Shown here one piece after another: positions 17,439 to 26,888 of a stretch of DNA of 64,000 nucleotides (position 1 is the first letter of the stretch; each line of letters opens with the position of its first letter). The notes beneath the pieces are model-generated. The model searched no databases, had not been told where the DNA came from, and saw only the letters and a list, made by a program, of their open reading frames with translations. The stretch covers positions 62,001 to 126,000 of the forward strand of contig JAGWON010000002.1 of NCBI GenBank assembly GCA_028871055.1. Reading direction: 5' to 3'. The position numbers and the translations under genes were made by a program. The stretch comes from Alphaproteobacteria bacterium (lineage in GTDB: Bacteria; Pseudomonadota; Alphaproteobacteria; ATCC43930; CGMCC-115725).

Positions 17439-18194
17439 CTAGACCGCGATGTCGCGCCATGGCGCCGATTTCGGCTGCCAGGCGGCGAAGCGGAACGCAG
17501 GCTTCCGCCCGGGCCGATTGGGCCCGGGCAACGCAACGAGTGCGCTCGACACCGTGCCGAAGCCCTCGGGCGTCAGGAAGCGCATCGAATTGGCGGCGCC
17601 GTCGTTGGGATCGGGCCGGTCGTCGGCCAGCAGCGCCTCCCAGGACGACCACGCGTCGGCGGCGGGATCGGGCGGCGTCGCGCGCGCGAACAGCGGCCGA
17701 TAGCGCTTCAGGCGCGGCGTGTCGTCGTCCAGGTCGCCGGCGGCGATCATCGCCAGTCCGGGCTCGATCTCGCGTAGCTCGAGCGGCAGCGCGCCCGCCG
17801 GATCGGCGTGCTTGAGCCAGAACGCCTCACGATTGTCGGCGAGGATCAGGTTGAAGGTGCGATAGGCCTTGGGATCGAGATCGGCCAGAGCGTGCGCCGC
17901 CGCCGCCGCGTCGGCATGGTCGAGCGCCTCGAGCACCAGCTCGCCGCGCGAGCGCACGCCGGGCGCCGGACCGAGCGAGCCGAAGCGGTTAAGAATGCCG
18001 GCGAGCACGCCGTGATCGTTGATGCCGAACCACGAGCCGCCCGCCAGCTCGTCGAGCCCGGCGACCACCTCGGGCCGGTCGCGCCAGTGCCGCGCCGGCG
18101 GCTGCCACGGCCGGCCGATCATCTCGTCGCGGTTGGCGGCCACCAGCACCGGCCAGTCATGGCCCGGCCGGCGCAGGATCACGAAGGTGCACAT
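17439..18194 (-). CDS. NRDE family protein (TANGO2-like)
   Basis: 251 residues beginning MCTFVILRRPG, with the family-naming NRDE motif in VAANRDEMIGRPWQPP and GSWFGINDHGVLAGILNR. The family belongs to the N-terminal-nucleophile fold with Cys2 conserved. The biochemical role in bacteria is unsettled, and haem trafficking has been proposed for eukaryotic TANGO2. It is convergent with the exported cluster and divergent from the ATP synthase zeta-type gene. Confidence 0.9.
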   Translation of the reverse strand: MCTFVILRRPGHDWPVLVAANRDEMIGRPWQPPARHWRDRPEVVAGLDELAGGSWFGINDHGVLAGILNRFGSLGPAPGVRSRGELVLEALDHADAAAAAHALADLDPKAYRTFNLILADNREAFWLKHADPAGALPLELREIEPGLAMIAAGDLDDDTPRLKRYRPLFARATPPDPAADAWSSWEALLADDRPDPNDGAANSMRFLTPEGFGTVSSALVALPGPNRPGRKPAFRFAAWQPKSAPWRDIAV

Positions 18195-18369
18195 GCGGGC
18201 GCGATGATGGACTGCCGCGTGCGCTTTGTGTAGGGCCGCTCATCCCCACCCTAACCCTCCCCCCTCGAGGGGGAGGGAATGGGAGGGGGCCGACCGCGAT
18301 TAACCGTCGGCGAGGAGCGCGTTAATACGCAGATGCGATTGGGAAGGAGAGTGTTCTACACTCCACCGC

Positions 18370-18699
18370 ATGACCACATTCGACGAACGCGAGAAGGGCG
18401 AAGAGGCGAAATTCCACCGCGACCAGGAACTCGCCTTCAAGGCGCGGGCGCGGCGCAATCACCTGTTCGGATTATGGGCGGCGGGGAAACTCGGCCTCGG
18501 CGGCGACGCCGCCGAGAATTATGCGCGCGAGCTGATGGCCGCGGCCTTCGGCAAGCACGGCGACGAGGCGGTGCTGGCCAAGATCGAAGCCGACTTCAAG
18601 GCCAAGGGCGTCGACGTCACGCTCGACGCCGCGCGGCTGCGCCTCGAGCTCGACCGCTGCCTGGCCGAGGCCAAGAAGCAGCTCGGCGTTCCGCGGTAG
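18370..18699 (+). CDS. DUF1476 / F1F0-ATP synthase inhibitory zeta-type subunit
   Basis: 109 residues with the alphaproteobacterial DUF1476 pattern (TTFDEREKGEEAKFHRDQEL, FKARARRNHLFGLWAAGKLG). The Paracoccus member inhibits ATP hydrolysis by F1. Length is normal. In related genomes the gene lies in the purB-purC neighbourhood. Here it stands alone between two accessory blocks. Confidence 0.9.
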   Translation: MTTFDEREKGEEAKFHRDQELAFKARARRNHLFGLWAAGKLGLGGDAAENYARELMAAAFGKHGDEAVLAKIEADFKAKGVDVTLDAARLRLELDRCLAEAKKQLGVPR

Positions 18700-18729
18700 C
18701 GCACGACGCATTGAGGCTGACACACCCCG

Positions 18730-18813
18730 TTCGTCACCCCGCGCAAGCGGGGGTCCAGGGGCAGTGGATTCCCGCTCCCCGCCTGCGCGGGGACAAGCTT
18801 CGCGGCAACGACG
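18730..18813. repeat. Palindromic repeat, family 2
   Basis: CGTCACCCCGCGCAAGCGGG...GGGTCCAGGGGCAG followed by CGCCTGCGCGGGGACAAGCT. Related to the copies at 6938-7083 and within 8464-8628. The remaining sequence to 18939 shows nothing recognisable. Confidence 0.6.
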
Positions 18814-18939
18814 ATCTCGATGCGGCGATACGATTTAAACGCGATCTGCTCCAGGCAGCGCGACCGCGGCCGAGGCAGCGCTTGCTCCCCCGGCCGCAGC
18901 CGGCTCCCCACGTCCCGTCGTCGAAGACGTTCGCCGGCT

Positions 18940-19413
18940 TCAGCGGGCGCTTGCGGTTGACGTCTTGATCTGCTGCAACAGGCCGGCGACCCGCTTCTGC
19001 GCCATCGGCGGCAGCTTCGAGGCGTCGATCTGGGCGAGATTGGCGGGCGAGCCGACGACGATCACGCCGACCATGCCGAGGGCCAAGTGCGGCTGGCACT
19101 TGTAGACGTAGACACCGGGCGTGGTGAAGGTGACCGTGGCGTTCTGACTCATCTTGCCCGCGAACGGCTGCGCACCGGCCGGGATCATGCCGGGAAGCGA
19201 CTGTACGTCGTGGCCCTTGTCGTCGGCGACGAAGGTCACGGTGTCGCCCGGCTTGATCGTGACGAGCTGGGGCTCGAAGACGAAGAAGCCGTCGGGGCCC
19301 TTGTTGAGCTCCTTCACCACCACATTGGCGGCGAAGCTCGGCGCGGCAAAAATCACCGCGGCAATCGCGACCGCGAGTGCGCCGAAGGTCTTTTTCATCG
19401 TGTTGGTCATCAT
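18940..19413 (-). CDS. Pseudoazurin (blue copper protein)
   Basis: 157 residues: signal peptide to about residue 29 (PSFAA), then the cupredoxin domain with copper ligands His68 (KGHDV), Cys106 and His109 (YKCQPH) and Met114 (LALGMVG). Pseudoazurin carries electrons in the periplasm to copper nitrite reductase or nitrous oxide reductase. The AAGGAAA before ATG 19413 supports this start. A perfect FNR box lies at 19474-19487, centred about 67 bp upstream of the ATG, so anaerobic induction is likely. No denitrification enzyme is in the window. Confidence 0.93.
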   Translation of the reverse strand: MMTNTMKKTFGALAVAIAAVIFAAPSFAANVVVKELNKGPDGFFVFEPQLVTIKPGDTVTFVADDKGHDVQSLPGMIPAGAQPFAGKMSQNATVTFTTPGVYVYKCQPHLALGMVGVIVVGSPANLAQIDASKLPPMAQKRVAGLLQQIKTSTASAR

Positions 19414-19473
19414 CGGTTTCCTTGTGAGTAGGGATCGGCGCGGACCTTGTCGCGCGGCGGCGCGCGCCGGATG

Positions 19474-19487
19474 TTGATTCAGATCAA
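19474..19487. promoter_or_regulatory. FNR/Anr box upstream of pseudoazurin
   Basis: TTGATTCAGATCAA is a perfect TTGAT-N4-ATCAA site. With the centre at -41.5, transcription would start near 19439, leaving a 26-base leader. This is the class II arrangement for oxygen-sensitive activation. Confidence 0.85.
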
Positions 19488-19574
19488 ATCACGGCCGCGA
19501 ACGGGCCGGCTGCGACGCCTTGCCACACGGAGTGACGAACATGCGACGCGGTCGCATGGCCGCCAGGCGGCCTA

Positions 19575-19671
19575 GAGCGAATTTTTGTGACGTTGAATGA
19601 TCTGACCGTCGCCCTCGCTTGCGCGGGAACGACGAAGACAATGTGATTCTACCTGCGCAAAACATGCTCTA
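19575..19671 (-). repeat. 97-bp inverted-repeat copy (left end of the cytochrome block)
   Basis: This is the reverse complement of 25295-25391 with only two adjacent mismatches in 97 positions. The unit has GAGC-ended termini (TAGAGCATGTTTTG... and ...AAATTCGCTC) and an internal CGTCGTTCCC...GAGGGCGACG hairpin. From 19672 to 19876 I see only a short CCCTCTCCCGC-type hairpin and no gene. Confidence 0.9.
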
Positions 19672-19876
19672 ACGCGCAATGCCATCCGATCGGATCGGAA
19701 AGCCCCTCTCCCGCTTCGTGGGCGAGGGACTTCTCCGGCCGACCTGAAATCATCGTGCCCCAGGGAACATTCGGTTGCCGGTTTCCGCGCCGGGCGATCA
19801 GAAAGCAGCGGGGGCAAGAGCGAAAGTCCGCCGATCGAGTCGCCATGCCGCTGGCATGGCGCACCGACGGCCTGCG

Positions 19877-20773
19877 CTATTGTACGAAAGCGCGGCCTTC
19901 GCGGCTTTGCACGAAGCCGTTTGACGACGGCACGCCGGGCAACAGTTCCGCGAGCCGGGGGATGGCTTCCGCGGCGGCGGCGCGCTCGTCGAGCACGCCG
20001 CGGAAGACGCGCGCCACGGCAACCATATCGGCGGACATCGGCGAAAGCCGGAACCAGTTGACGCCCGCCTTGCGCAACGCGGGGAGCTCGCCGAGCAGAT
20101 TGCAGCAGGTATAGGAGAGGACCTGCATCCCGTTCACCGCAAGGAACGGTTTCCCCTCGAGCGTCGTGACGACGAGGCCGTCGGGATCGTTGCCGCAGAC
20201 GAACTCGCAGCCGTCCTTGTGCAGATGGTGGGCGCGCGCATGAAAGCACCGCGCCGAAATGGCGAGCGGCATGCGGCCGAAGGCGAAGACCTCGATGTCG
20301 ATTTTCCGACTTGTCGCCAGCCGCGCGATGCTGGCGAGCGACAGCTCGGGCGGCAGGCAGGCGCGCACGGCGCCCTTGCCGGCAAGGTAGGCGAGCGTGC
20401 TTTCGTTGTAGATGTTGATGAGCGGGCCGAGGACATGGGGCGTACCCGCGACGGCACCCAGCAGGCCGATGTCGTTCAGCTCGACGACGAGATCGCCGCC
20501 CGCGCACATCTCGCGCATCGCGCCGGCGTCGCGCTCGTTGGTGACGAGCGCCAGGCTCGAATGGATGACCGTCTTGCCCGCTCCGCGCAGGCGGTCGACC
20601 ACCGTCGCATGATGGGGCGCGAGAAAAGGCTGCCGTTTGGAACAGACCACCTCGCCGACATAGACGGCATCGACGTCGGCCTCGTCGGCGATGCGAAAAT
20701 AGAAATCGCGCCAGCGCTCGGGCTCCCAATTGAACAGCACCGGGCCGAGCGTGAGGCGGGCTTTCACCGCCAT
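19877..20773 (-). CDS. ubiV: UbiV, oxygen-independent ubiquinone hydroxylation subunit (U32 peptidase fold)
   Basis: 298 residues of the U32 family. Four Cys suited to a [4Fe-4S] cluster are seen: VVCSKR near residue 44, ARCFHARAHHL, and DGCEFVC. UbiV works with UbiU to hydroxylate the ubiquinone ring without oxygen, using prephenate as oxygen donor, together with UbiT. The gene overlaps ubiU by 10 bases and is the last of ubiTUV. Its presence says the cell makes ubiquinone under anoxia. Confidence 0.92.
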   Translation of the reverse strand: MAVKARLTLGPVLFNWEPERWRDFYFRIADEADVDAVYVGEVVCSKRQPFLAPHHATVVDRLRGAGKTVIHSSLALVTNERDAGAMREMCAGGDLVVELNDIGLLGAVAGTPHVLGPLINIYNESTLAYLAGKGAVRACLPPELSLASIARLATSRKIDIEVFAFGRMPLAISARCFHARAHHLHKDGCEFVCGNDPDGLVVTTLEGKPFLAVNGMQVLSYTCCNLLGELPALRKAGVNWFRLSPMSADMVAVARVFRGVLDERAAAAEAIPRLAELLPGVPSSNGFVQSREGRAFVQ

Positions 20774-21750
20774 CTCCGCTCGTAGGCGCCGGCGCTCAGG
20801 CGCCGTCCTTCCGCGGTCCGGTCGAGGCGCTGGACCACTTCGGCAGGCACTTCGCGGCCGCTTTCAAGCGCGTCGAGCAGGGCGCGGAACGATGCGACCA
20901 CGCTCGCGATATAGGCCCGTCCCCGCTGTCGTCCTTCGATCTTGAGGGCGGTCACGCCGGCCGCCTTCAGCTCGGCCAGAATCGTCGCGGTGTTGAGGCT
21001 TGCCGGCTCCTCGAAGAGATAGGTGGCTTCGCCGTTCGCGATGAACCGTCCCTTGCACAAGGTGGGATAACCGGCGGTTTCGTCCGGGTGGAAACGGTTG
21101 ATGATCGACCCGCCGAGCCGGGCGATGACATCGTCGCCGTCGCGTTCGTAGCGTACTTGGCTGGTCGGCGAGCAAACGCCGGCGGCGTTGGCCGACTCGC
21201 CGGTGACGTAGGCGGAAAGCGCGCAACGCCCCTCCGCCATCGGGCACATCACGCTGTAGGCGAAGGTTTCGGTTTCGACCGCGATCGTCCGGTTGAGGGT
21301 GGCGATTTCGGCGACCGTCAGCATCCGCGGCAGGACGACGCGGCGCACCCCGAAGGCCTTGGCATAGAAATCGATGGCCGCGGCGTGCGACGCGCCCGCC
21401 TGCACGGACAAATGGATCCTCAGCTTGGGAAAGCGCCGCGCCGTGTCCGCGAGCAGGCCGATGTCGGCCAGGATGACGGCATCGGCGCCCAGATCGACGG
21501 CGTTGGCGACCGCCCGCCGCCAGATTTTTTCGGCGCCGGCGCGGGGAAAGGTGTTGACCGCGACATAGACCTTGCAGTTGCCGTCATGCGCCAGCCTGAT
21601 CCCGTCCCGCAGTTCGTCCGGGCTGAAATTCAGGCCGGGAAAATTGCGGGCGTTGGTCTCGTCGCGAAACCCGACATAGGCGGCGTCGGCACCTGCTTCG
21701 ACCGCAGCGCGCAAGGCAGCCGGATTTCCTGCGGGACAGACGAGTTCCAT
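20764..21750 (-). CDS. ubiU: UbiU, oxygen-independent ubiquinone hydroxylation subunit (U32 peptidase fold)
   Basis: 328 residues from ATG 21750 (MELVCPAGNPAALRAAVEAG, the U32 consensus start). Conserved Cys for the [4Fe-4S] cluster: SVMCPMAEGRC, GVCSP and TLCKGRF. It forms a heterodimer with UbiV. It starts two bases after the ubiT stop, so the three genes are translationally linked. A longer frame open to 22470 overlaps ubiT and is ignored. Confidence 0.93.
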   Translation of the reverse strand: MELVCPAGNPAALRAAVEAGADAAYVGFRDETNARNFPGLNFSPDELRDGIRLAHDGNCKVYVAVNTFPRAGAEKIWRRAVANAVDLGADAVILADIGLLADTARRFPKLRIHLSVQAGASHAAAIDFYAKAFGVRRVVLPRMLTVAEIATLNRTIAVETETFAYSVMCPMAEGRCALSAYVTGESANAAGVCSPTSQVRYERDGDDVIARLGGSIINRFHPDETAGYPTLCKGRFIANGEATYLFEEPASLNTATILAELKAAGVTALKIEGRQRGRAYIASVVASFRALLDALESGREVPAEVVQRLDRTAEGRRLSAGAYERRWR

Positions 21751-21752
21751 CG

Positions 21753-22388
21753 TCACGCCTTTTCGTCCGGGGTGTTCGAACCTGCGGCCGCGGCAAGCCG
21801 TCGCATCCGGCGCGAGGCGGTGCGACGCTCCACGCCCTGGGCGACCGCCGCCACGGTTTGCCGGATGCGGCGCGCCGGCTTGGCGAACGGCCCCAGCAGA
21901 CCGAGCATGTCGTCGAACAAGTCGATATCCTCGCTGTCGAGCGCGTTGCGCAGCAGCAGAATGGCGCTGGTATCGCTGCTGATCGACAGGTCGCGCGAAA
22001 AGAACATGGTGTCGCCGTCGACGTCGCCGTCGAGCAGTTCCACCAGGCGGCTGAGCTGTCCGGCGACGGAAGCAGTGGCCAGCTTCCGGTCGGCGCCCGT
22101 TGCCAGTCGCAGGCTCGGCAGGCGCGGCGCCTCTTCGATGGTCAGCAGCAGCGCACAGGGTATGTCGGCGATTTCGATGAGGATCCTCGCGCCGGCGCTC
22201 GGCGCGAGGCGCGCGACGAGGCCGCGGTGGCGGCGGGCAATCGTCCGCACCGTCAGGGCGAGGCCGGCATCGAGCAGCAGCATCGGCGAGGCGGTGAGCG
22301 CGAGGCGAAGCGAGGCGGAACGCAGCCGTGTCCGCACGCTGGAGCGACGCAAGGGTGCCGGGAGCCTTATCGACGTCTCTCGTCGCAT
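21753..22388 (-). CDS. ubiT: UbiT, SCP2-domain lipid-binding accessory factor
   Basis: 211 residues from ATG 22388 (MRRETSIRLPAPLRRSSVRT). The SCP2 domain covers roughly residues 45-140 (LALTVRTIARRHRG ... RLVELLDGDVDGDTMFFSRD). UbiT binds hydrophobic ubiquinone intermediates for the anaerobic pathway. Identification rests on the domain plus the adjacent ubiU and ubiV. The C-terminal 40 residues are Arg/Ala-rich. An upstream in-frame ATG at 22451 would add 21 residues and is possible. Confidence 0.85.
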   Translation of the reverse strand: MRRETSIRLPAPLRRSSVRTRLRSASLRLALTASPMLLLDAGLALTVRTIARRHRGLVARLAPSAGARILIEIADIPCALLLTIEEAPRLPSLRLATGADRKLATASVAGQLSRLVELLDGDVDGDTMFFSRDLSISSDTSAILLLRNALDSEDIDLFDDMLGLLGPFAKPARRIRQTVAAVAQGVERRTASRRMRRLAAAAGSNTPDEKA

Positions 22389-22616
22389 CAGCCCGTCGTC
22401 CGTGACCAGAACGCCCAAACGATCCTCCACTCCCCGGCGTCGACCCGGCACCCCTTATAGCCGTCGCCATGTCGGCGCGACAGCGGCATGAGTTGGCGGT
22501 GCTTCGGTGGCTGCGAACAAGGCGCAGATTCGACGCTGCGACAACCGGTCCCGCGCCAGCCGATCAGCAGTCTTTATTCAAACCAATTCAAATCAAGCGC
22601 GCCGGCCCGCGGCTCG

Positions 22617-23279
22617 CTACAGCGAGCCGACATAGGTGGCGATCTGCTGGATCTCCTCCGGCGTCAGGTTCTTGGAGTTCTCGTGCATGATCTCGTTGGC
22701 GCGCGCCTTCGAGATGAAGTTGTCGAGCTGGTCCGCGATATAGCCCGGATGCTGGCCGGCGAGGCGCGGAATGATCGAGGCGCCTTCGCCGTTCTTGCCG
22801 TGGCAGGACTGGCACGCCGGCACTTTGCGGTCGGGAATGCCGTCCTTGAAGATCTTCCCGCCCTCGGCGATGAGCGTCGGGTCGCCGGTCGTGCCGGGCG
22901 CCGGCTTCTGCGACGAGAAATAATCGGCGAGGCCGTCGATGGTCGGGTCGGTCAGCGTCGCCGCCATGCCCCACATGTAGGTATGCGCGTGCGGATCGGC
23001 GCGGGTGTGGTCGCGGAAGGCCTTGAGCTGGGCGGCGATGTAGTCCTTCTGCTGGCCGGCGAGGTTGGGGAACCTCGGCGACACGCTGCGGCCGTGGAAG
23101 CCGTGGCACGACGTGCAGACGTGGACGGTGCCTTGGACCACGGATTGCTCGTTGGCGGCGGATTGCTCGCTGGTCGGCTGGCCGGCATTGCACGCCGCCA
23201 GCACGAGCGCAAGCGGGATGGCGATCGCCCAGCGGAAGTTTGCGCGCGTTGCGTCGGTCCGGTCCGTTTGGAGTGTCAT
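22617..23279 (-). CDS. Di-haem c4-type cytochrome, lipoprotein
   Basis: 220 residues with a lipobox (LAAC, Cys30) and two haem sites, CTSCH (55-59) and CQSCH (156-160). Each is in a c4-like domain ending PNLAGQQKDYIAAQLKAF or PRLAGQHPGYIADQLDNF. It should be membrane-tethered in the periplasm and shuttle electrons. It lies 15 bases after the Cyc2-like gene, so they are co-transcribed, and is followed after 228 bases by ubiT on the same strand. Confidence 0.9.
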   Translation of the reverse strand: MTLQTDRTDATRANFRWAIAIPLALVLAACNAGQPTSEQSAANEQSVVQGTVHVCTSCHGFHGRSVSPRFPNLAGQQKDYIAAQLKAFRDHTRADPHAHTYMWGMAATLTDPTIDGLADYFSSQKPAPGTTGDPTLIAEGGKIFKDGIPDRKVPACQSCHGKNGEGASIIPRLAGQHPGYIADQLDNFISKARANEIMHENSKNLTPEEIQQIATYVGSL

Positions 23280-23294
23280 TTTTGTCCCCCGCGC

Positions 23295-24650
23295 TCAGAA
23301 CGTCAACCACACGAACCCGTACAACGTATTGTTGTCGGCCGCGTTGCGCCCGGCGCCATTGTAGTTGGTCGTCGCGCCGTTGAACTTCGTGTACCAGATA
23401 TATTGCAGCCCGAACTTCACGTTGAGCCACGGCCAGAAATCAGGGCCGCCGTGGTTGAACGGAATGTAATCGGCCTCGACTGTCCACCAATCGCTGTTCG
23501 GACTGTTGTTGGCCGAGGTGGAGGAATAGAGACCCGGGTCACCAGAACCCTGGATGCGCGAATAGGCCAAGGTTCCGAAATAGGTCTGCTCGTACGAATA
23601 GGTCGCCTTGGCGTTGAAGCTATGCAGCTGGTCGTTCCGGTTGGTCGAGCTGCCCTGCGCGAAGCTCGACTTCAGGTTCTGGTGCTCGGTGATATAGGAC
23701 ACCTGTGCCGAGGCGCGGTGCACGTCAGACAGCCACTGGTATTGCGCGTCAAAGCCGAGATCGGTCTTGTCATTGGTGCCGAACTGCGTCACGCGGCCGG
23801 GATTGATCGAAGCGTCCATGCCGAAGGTGCCGATCTCGAACGAGTTCGGGCCCCATTGCGGCTGGAGCGCCAGGCGCCAATAGGGCGCCATGCCCCTGAA
23901 TGAGTCGGTGCCGTTCGGAGCGATGCCAAGCGCCATATCGGTGTCCTGGGAGAGCGTGTGGTAGCCGCCGACCTCGGCATAGACCAGCCGATTCCAGGAT
24001 ACATACCCGTTCAGTCCCAAGACCTGCTGCGAGTAGGTGCCCTCGATGATCGTCTTGTTCGACGGGGTGAGGGAGAGGCTGGAACTCTGGAAGGGATAGC
24101 GCCACGCCGGCGTCGTGTTCCACAGGTCGGTGACCGATGGATTGTTATTGACGCTAATGCCGAACACGGTCTCGTTGCCGTAGATTGTGGTCGCGTGGGC
24201 CCATCGGACGTCGCTGTTGTCCCAATGGAAGCTTCGGGCCGGATCGTTGTACGTCATCTGCACGAAAGCGCCGAGGCCGTAATCGCCGAGGATCCGTCCA
24301 CCGTAGAAGATGCTGCCGGTGTTCAACGAGAAATTGTTGTTGGGTCCGTAATGCGTCTTCGCGCCGCCTGACTGGCCGGCCTGGGTATGGGTGTAGTCCT
24401 CGACGATCATCATGGCGAGCGGCGGCAGATTCGACTGGCCGCCGCCGAAGGTGTAGCCGTTGAGCTTGAAGAGGCGGCCATAGGGCGTCAGCTCGGGAAA
24501 GCCGTTATGGCAGGCGGCGCATTGCTGGCCGGTCTGACGCGCGAAGCTCGGCAAGGCGTTGGCCGGCGCCACGGCGAAGAACAATGAAACGACACCCATT
24601 CCTGCGAGCGCGATGCTGCGCCGCAGATACGCTCCGAATCCCCCACCCAT
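23295..24650 (-). CDS. Fused monohaem cytochrome-porin (Cyc2-like outer-membrane protein)
   Basis: 451 residues from ATG 24650 (AGGGG upstream; an ATG at 24716 would add 22 residues and blur the signal peptide). After a signal peptide to about residue 32 comes PSFARQTGQQCAACH (haem Cys44, Cys47, His48) and LTPYGRLFKLNGY, matching the conserved cytochrome segment of Cyc2 proteins. About 380 residues of beta-barrel with Tyr/Trp/Asn-rich strands follow, ending FVWLTF with the C-terminal Phe expected of outer-membrane proteins. Some Cyc2 proteins oxidise Fe(II) at the cell surface; others have unknown donors. A perfect FNR box lies 106 bp upstream. Confidence 0.82.
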   Translation of the reverse strand: MGGGFGAYLRRSIALAGMGVVSLFFAVAPANALPSFARQTGQQCAACHNGFPELTPYGRLFKLNGYTFGGGQSNLPPLAMMIVEDYTHTQAGQSGGAKTHYGPNNNFSLNTGSIFYGGRILGDYGLGAFVQMTYNDPARSFHWDNSDVRWAHATTIYGNETVFGISVNNNPSVTDLWNTTPAWRYPFQSSSLSLTPSNKTIIEGTYSQQVLGLNGYVSWNRLVYAEVGGYHTLSQDTDMALGIAPNGTDSFRGMAPYWRLALQPQWGPNSFEIGTFGMDASINPGRVTQFGTNDKTDLGFDAQYQWLSDVHRASAQVSYITEHQNLKSSFAQGSSTNRNDQLHSFNAKATYSYEQTYFGTLAYSRIQGSGDPGLYSSTSANNSPNSDWWTVEADYIPFNHGGPDFWPWLNVKFGLQYIWYTKFNGATTNYNGAGRNAADNNTLYGFVWLTF

Positions 24651-24755
24651 CGTTCTGATCCCCCTGAAAAGACACATAAAAAACGCAACCGCGAGGCAGA
24701 AACGTTTGCGCTGCACAATTGGTTGCGACTTTCCTGAAGATTCTTTCGAGCGACA

Positions 24756-24769
24756 TTGATCTAGATCAA
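24756..24769. promoter_or_regulatory. FNR/Anr box in the divergent cytochrome promoter
   Basis: TTGATCTAGATCAA is a fully symmetrical FNR site between the Cyc2-like gene (minus) and the small cytochrome c gene (plus). Placed at -41.5 it would give starts near 24721 on the minus strand and 24804 on the plus strand, both compatible with the gene starts, so one dimer may serve both directions. Confidence 0.85.
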
Positions 24770-24850
24770 TATCCTTCCGCAGAAATCGCGTTTATGACCA
24801 TTTTTCGCGGATAGCGACGGAAGGTCGCGGGTGCAAAGGGGAAACTCATC

Positions 24851-25231
24851 GTGAACGCAGCAAAGTTGTTCATTGCCATCTTCGCGGCGGCGCTGTCGGT
24901 GCCGGCCGCGCTGGCGCAAGGTCCGGGCAATCCCGACGCGGGCAAGCTCGTGTTCCTGCAATGCAAGGGGTGCCACAGCCTCGATCCCGGCAAGAACGGC
25001 ATCGGTCCCAGCCTGCATGGCGTCTTCGGCCGCAAGGCGGGCACAGAGGCCGGCTACAACTATTCGCCGGCGATGAAGAGCTCGGGCGTGGTGTGGAGCG
25101 ATGACACGCTGTTTAAATATCTCGCCAATCCGAAGGCGTTCATCCCCGGCGACAAGATGCCGTTTCCCGGATTGCCCGACGCGCAGAAGCGCAGCGACGT
25201 CATCGCTTATTTGAAACAGGCGACACAATGA
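24851..25231 (+). CDS. Small class I cytochrome c (c550/c2 type)
   Basis: 126 residues from a GTG at 24851 (AAAGGGGAA upstream): signal peptide to LAQG, haem site CKGCH (38-42), GPSLHGVFGRKAG and distal Met in GDKMPFPG. A soluble periplasmic electron carrier. It is divergent from the Cyc2-like gene across an FNR box, so probably a redox partner of that protein or of the c4 cytochrome. A weak hairpin (25243-25262) with a T6 run 12 bases later may terminate it. Confidence 0.92.
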   Translation: MNAAKLFIAIFAAALSVPAALAQGPGNPDAGKLVFLQCKGCHSLDPGKNGIGPSLHGVFGRKAGTEAGYNYSPAMKSSGVVWSDDTLFKYLANPKAFIPGDKMPFPGLPDAQKRSDVIAYLKQATQ

Positions 25232-25294
25232 CGGGGCGCGACACGGCGTCGCACGTCGCCGTCGCCGCGTCTCTTTTTTCCGTTGGGCTCGGTT

Positions 25295-25391
25295 TAGAGC
25301 ATGTTTTGCTGAGGTAGAATCACATTGTCTTCGTCGTTCCCGCGCAAGCGAGGGCGACGGTCAGATCATTCAACGTCACAAAAATTCGCTC
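25295..25391 (+). repeat. 97-bp inverted-repeat copy (right end of the cytochrome block)
   Basis: The opposite-orientation partner of 19575-19671, 95 of 97 bases identical. The two enclose ubiV, ubiU, ubiT, both cytochrome genes and the porin gene (about 5.6 kb). It sits just beyond the 3' end of purB. Confidence 0.9.
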
Positions 25392-25434
25392 GAGCGTGAC
25401 GGGCTGATTGGCGCGTGTCCGTTCGCGGCCCGGC

Positions 25435-26733
<1,299 letters not shown>

Positions 26734-26817
26734 CGGTTCGCGGCTCTCTCGACAGGCGATAGCACGGCGGAGAGGCGGGGTAAACCTTACCGTTGTTCTC
26801 GCCTCGAAAGGCGCGCC

Positions 26818-26852
26818 AAAAAACGGTCCGGCGCGCGACGCGCACCGGACCG
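26818..26852 (-). terminator. Rho-independent terminator after the beta-propeller gene
   Basis: Read on the minus strand, an 8-bp stem CGGTCCGG/CCGGACCG (26845-26852 with 26824-26831) is followed directly by six T. It starts about 37 bases after the stop codon at 26889. Confidence 0.85.
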
Positions 26853-26888
26853 CGGAACCTTTCGCGTTGAAGGTGGCTTGTTAGCGGC

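Noticed and set aside
22583-22596. CCAATTCAAATCAA upstream of ubiT as a third FNR box.
   Set aside because: Only one half-site is intact (7 of 10 conserved positions). Read-through from the perfect site at 24756 explains anaerobic ubiTUV expression without it.
26817-26852. The hairpin as a terminator for purB or a bidirectional terminator.
   Set aside because: purB starts at 26733 and is transcribed away from it. The T run is only on the minus-strand 3' side, so it belongs to the beta-propeller gene.
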